From UBA967 sp044375555 (GTDB taxonomy: Bacteria > Verrucomicrobiota > Verrucomicrobiia > Chthoniobacterales > Terrimicrobiaceae), in NCBI GenBank assembly GCA_044375555.1, contig JBILML010000012.1, forward strand, positions 6,125 through 70,124: a stretch of 64,000 bases of DNA, read 5' to 3'. Made by a program: the position numbers and the translations under genes. Below, piece by piece: positions 63,486 through 64,000 of the stretch; position 1 is the stretch's first letter; every line of letters begins with the position of its first letter. Under the pieces are notes generated by a model that was not told the origin of the DNA, did not search any database, and was given only the letters and a program-made list of their open reading frames with translations.

Positions 63486-64000
63486 TCAGAAGTTCAAATT
63501 TAAACTTGATGAAAAGCGCGTCTGCAGTTCGTCGCTGTCGCCTTGGCCGGTGGAAACCATGAAGGTGTTCTGCCAAGCCAGCCACTCGCGGAAGCGCCAG
63601 AAGAGTGAGGCATTTGCCAGCCAGTAGTCGGCAGGGCCTTCCACCGCCGCTGGCGCATTCTCGGCTCCACTCAACCCCTCGTAGATCGACTGCTCGTAGC
63701 CAGCCGAGAGCGAGAGGTCGATGCCTTTGATTAAGCGCTGGGAGACCGTCCCGAGGATGCCTCGGGTGACATTGTATTGATCCGGAGAAAGGCTCGAGAA
63801 CCCTTGGTTCTGGTAAACCGACATCGAGAGCCGGGTTTTTTCCCGGGCGTTCCAGCCCGCGATCAAACTGAAGTTCGGCATGATGTCGGCCCCCTGCATC
63901 GAGATGCTCGCTTTGAAGTAGGTTTTCTCGGTCGGCGTGTAGTTGATCGCTCCCGTGTAAACCGGACGCAGACCCGCGTATTTGCCATCGGGGATGTTTT
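63486..64000 (-). CDS. Outer-membrane beta-barrel protein of the exopolysaccharide operon, 5' end missing
   Basis: The reading frame is open to the edge of the window, so only the C-terminal part (about 170 residues) is seen. Alternating polar/hydrophobic strands with aromatic girdle residues are clear: RPVYTGAINYTPTEKTYFKA, MPNFSLIAGWNAREKTRLSM, GIDLSLSAGYEQS, ADYWLANASLFWRFREWL, and a C-terminal phenylalanine (SSSLNLNF), the usual barrel-assembly signal. Upstream of wza on the same strand. Probably an exopolysaccharide-export barrel; not identified to family. Confidence 0.75.
   Translation of the reverse strand, partial: NIPDGKYAGLRPVYTGAINYTPTEKTYFKASISMQGADIMPNFSLIAGWNAREKTRLSMSVYQNQGFSSLSPDQYNVTRGILGTVSQRLIKGIDLSLSAGYEQSIYEGLSGAENAPAAVEGPADYWLANASLFWRFREWLAWQNTFMVSTGQGDSDELQTRFSSSLNLNF

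Overview
The window reads as a stretch of core chromosome from a fairly GC-rich, Gram-negative bacterium. It is most likely a member of the Verrucomicrobiota, an inference from the mix of gene families rather than from a marker gene. The gene set shows an outer membrane: PqiA/PqiB lipid transport, ExbB/ExbD/TonB, Wza-type export and a beta-barrel protein. Genes are tightly packed: no gene-free stretch exceeds about 150 bases. Many neighbours overlap by 4 bases (ATGA, GTGA or TTGA), so translational coupling is the rule, and clear Shine-Dalgarno sequences are uncommon. I saw no tRNA, rRNA, CRISPR array, insertion sequence, prophage or attachment site.

Region by region. 1-5.2 kb: the 3' part of a tail-specific protease (prc), a DUF1573 protein, a DegT-family sugar aminotransferase, then rplM-rpsI with a strong terminator. 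5.2-8.8 kb (minus): M42 aminopeptidase, a conserved protein of unknown function and a YhaM-like OB/HD nuclease. 8.9-13.2 kb (plus): an HU/IHF-like protein paired with a small ribbon-helix-helix protein, a DoxX/MauE membrane protein and a 1047-residue secreted LamG protein. 13.2-18.9 kb (minus): sdhCAB, and pyrG with a CYTH protein. 19-24.6 kb: a lipoprotein and RlhA-like U32 protein, then on the minus strand rmuC, a small protein and an RpoD-family sigma factor. 24.7-28.3 kb: hisI, diverging from an operon of Roadblock/LC7 protein, ExbB, ExbD, TonB-like protein and a zinc-ribbon membrane protein. 28.3-31.4 kb: thioredoxin-like protein, pyrE, flotillin floA with a membrane partner, and exported msrB. 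31.4-35.7 kb: PqiA split into two genes, a PqiB with six MCE domains, and a short orphan flagellin-like protein. 35.7-39.2 kb (minus): lipoprotein, thiL, CPBP protease, ysxC and aguB. 39.3-41 kb: ribH-nusB-ftsY. 41-48.9 kb: hrpB, photolyase, DAHP synthase, an exonuclease, 5-FCL, an MBL hydrolase and a LON-domain protein. 49-55.4 kb: pstC-pstA-pstB-phoU without pstS, then an LpxH-like phosphoesterase. 55.5-60 kb (minus): ppc, cysK and a TPR protein. 60-64 kb (minus): an exopolysaccharide export operon (beta-barrel protein, Wza, Wzc-type tyrosine kinase, HdeD-like protein) that runs off the window.

Most genes are housekeeping: translation, TCA cycle and anaplerosis, CTP/UMP, cysteine, riboflavin, thiamine and aromatic synthesis. 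The parts I find most worth a second look are: the Roadblock-ExbB-ExbD-TonB operon; the orphan flagellin-like protein directly after the lipid-transport operon; an 18-base palindrome that occurs both before pstC and before the phosphoesterase gene; the six-MCE PqiB with a split PqiA; the HU plus ribbon-helix-helix pair; and the conserved unknown gene at 6298-7701. None of these proves a new system from sequence alone.
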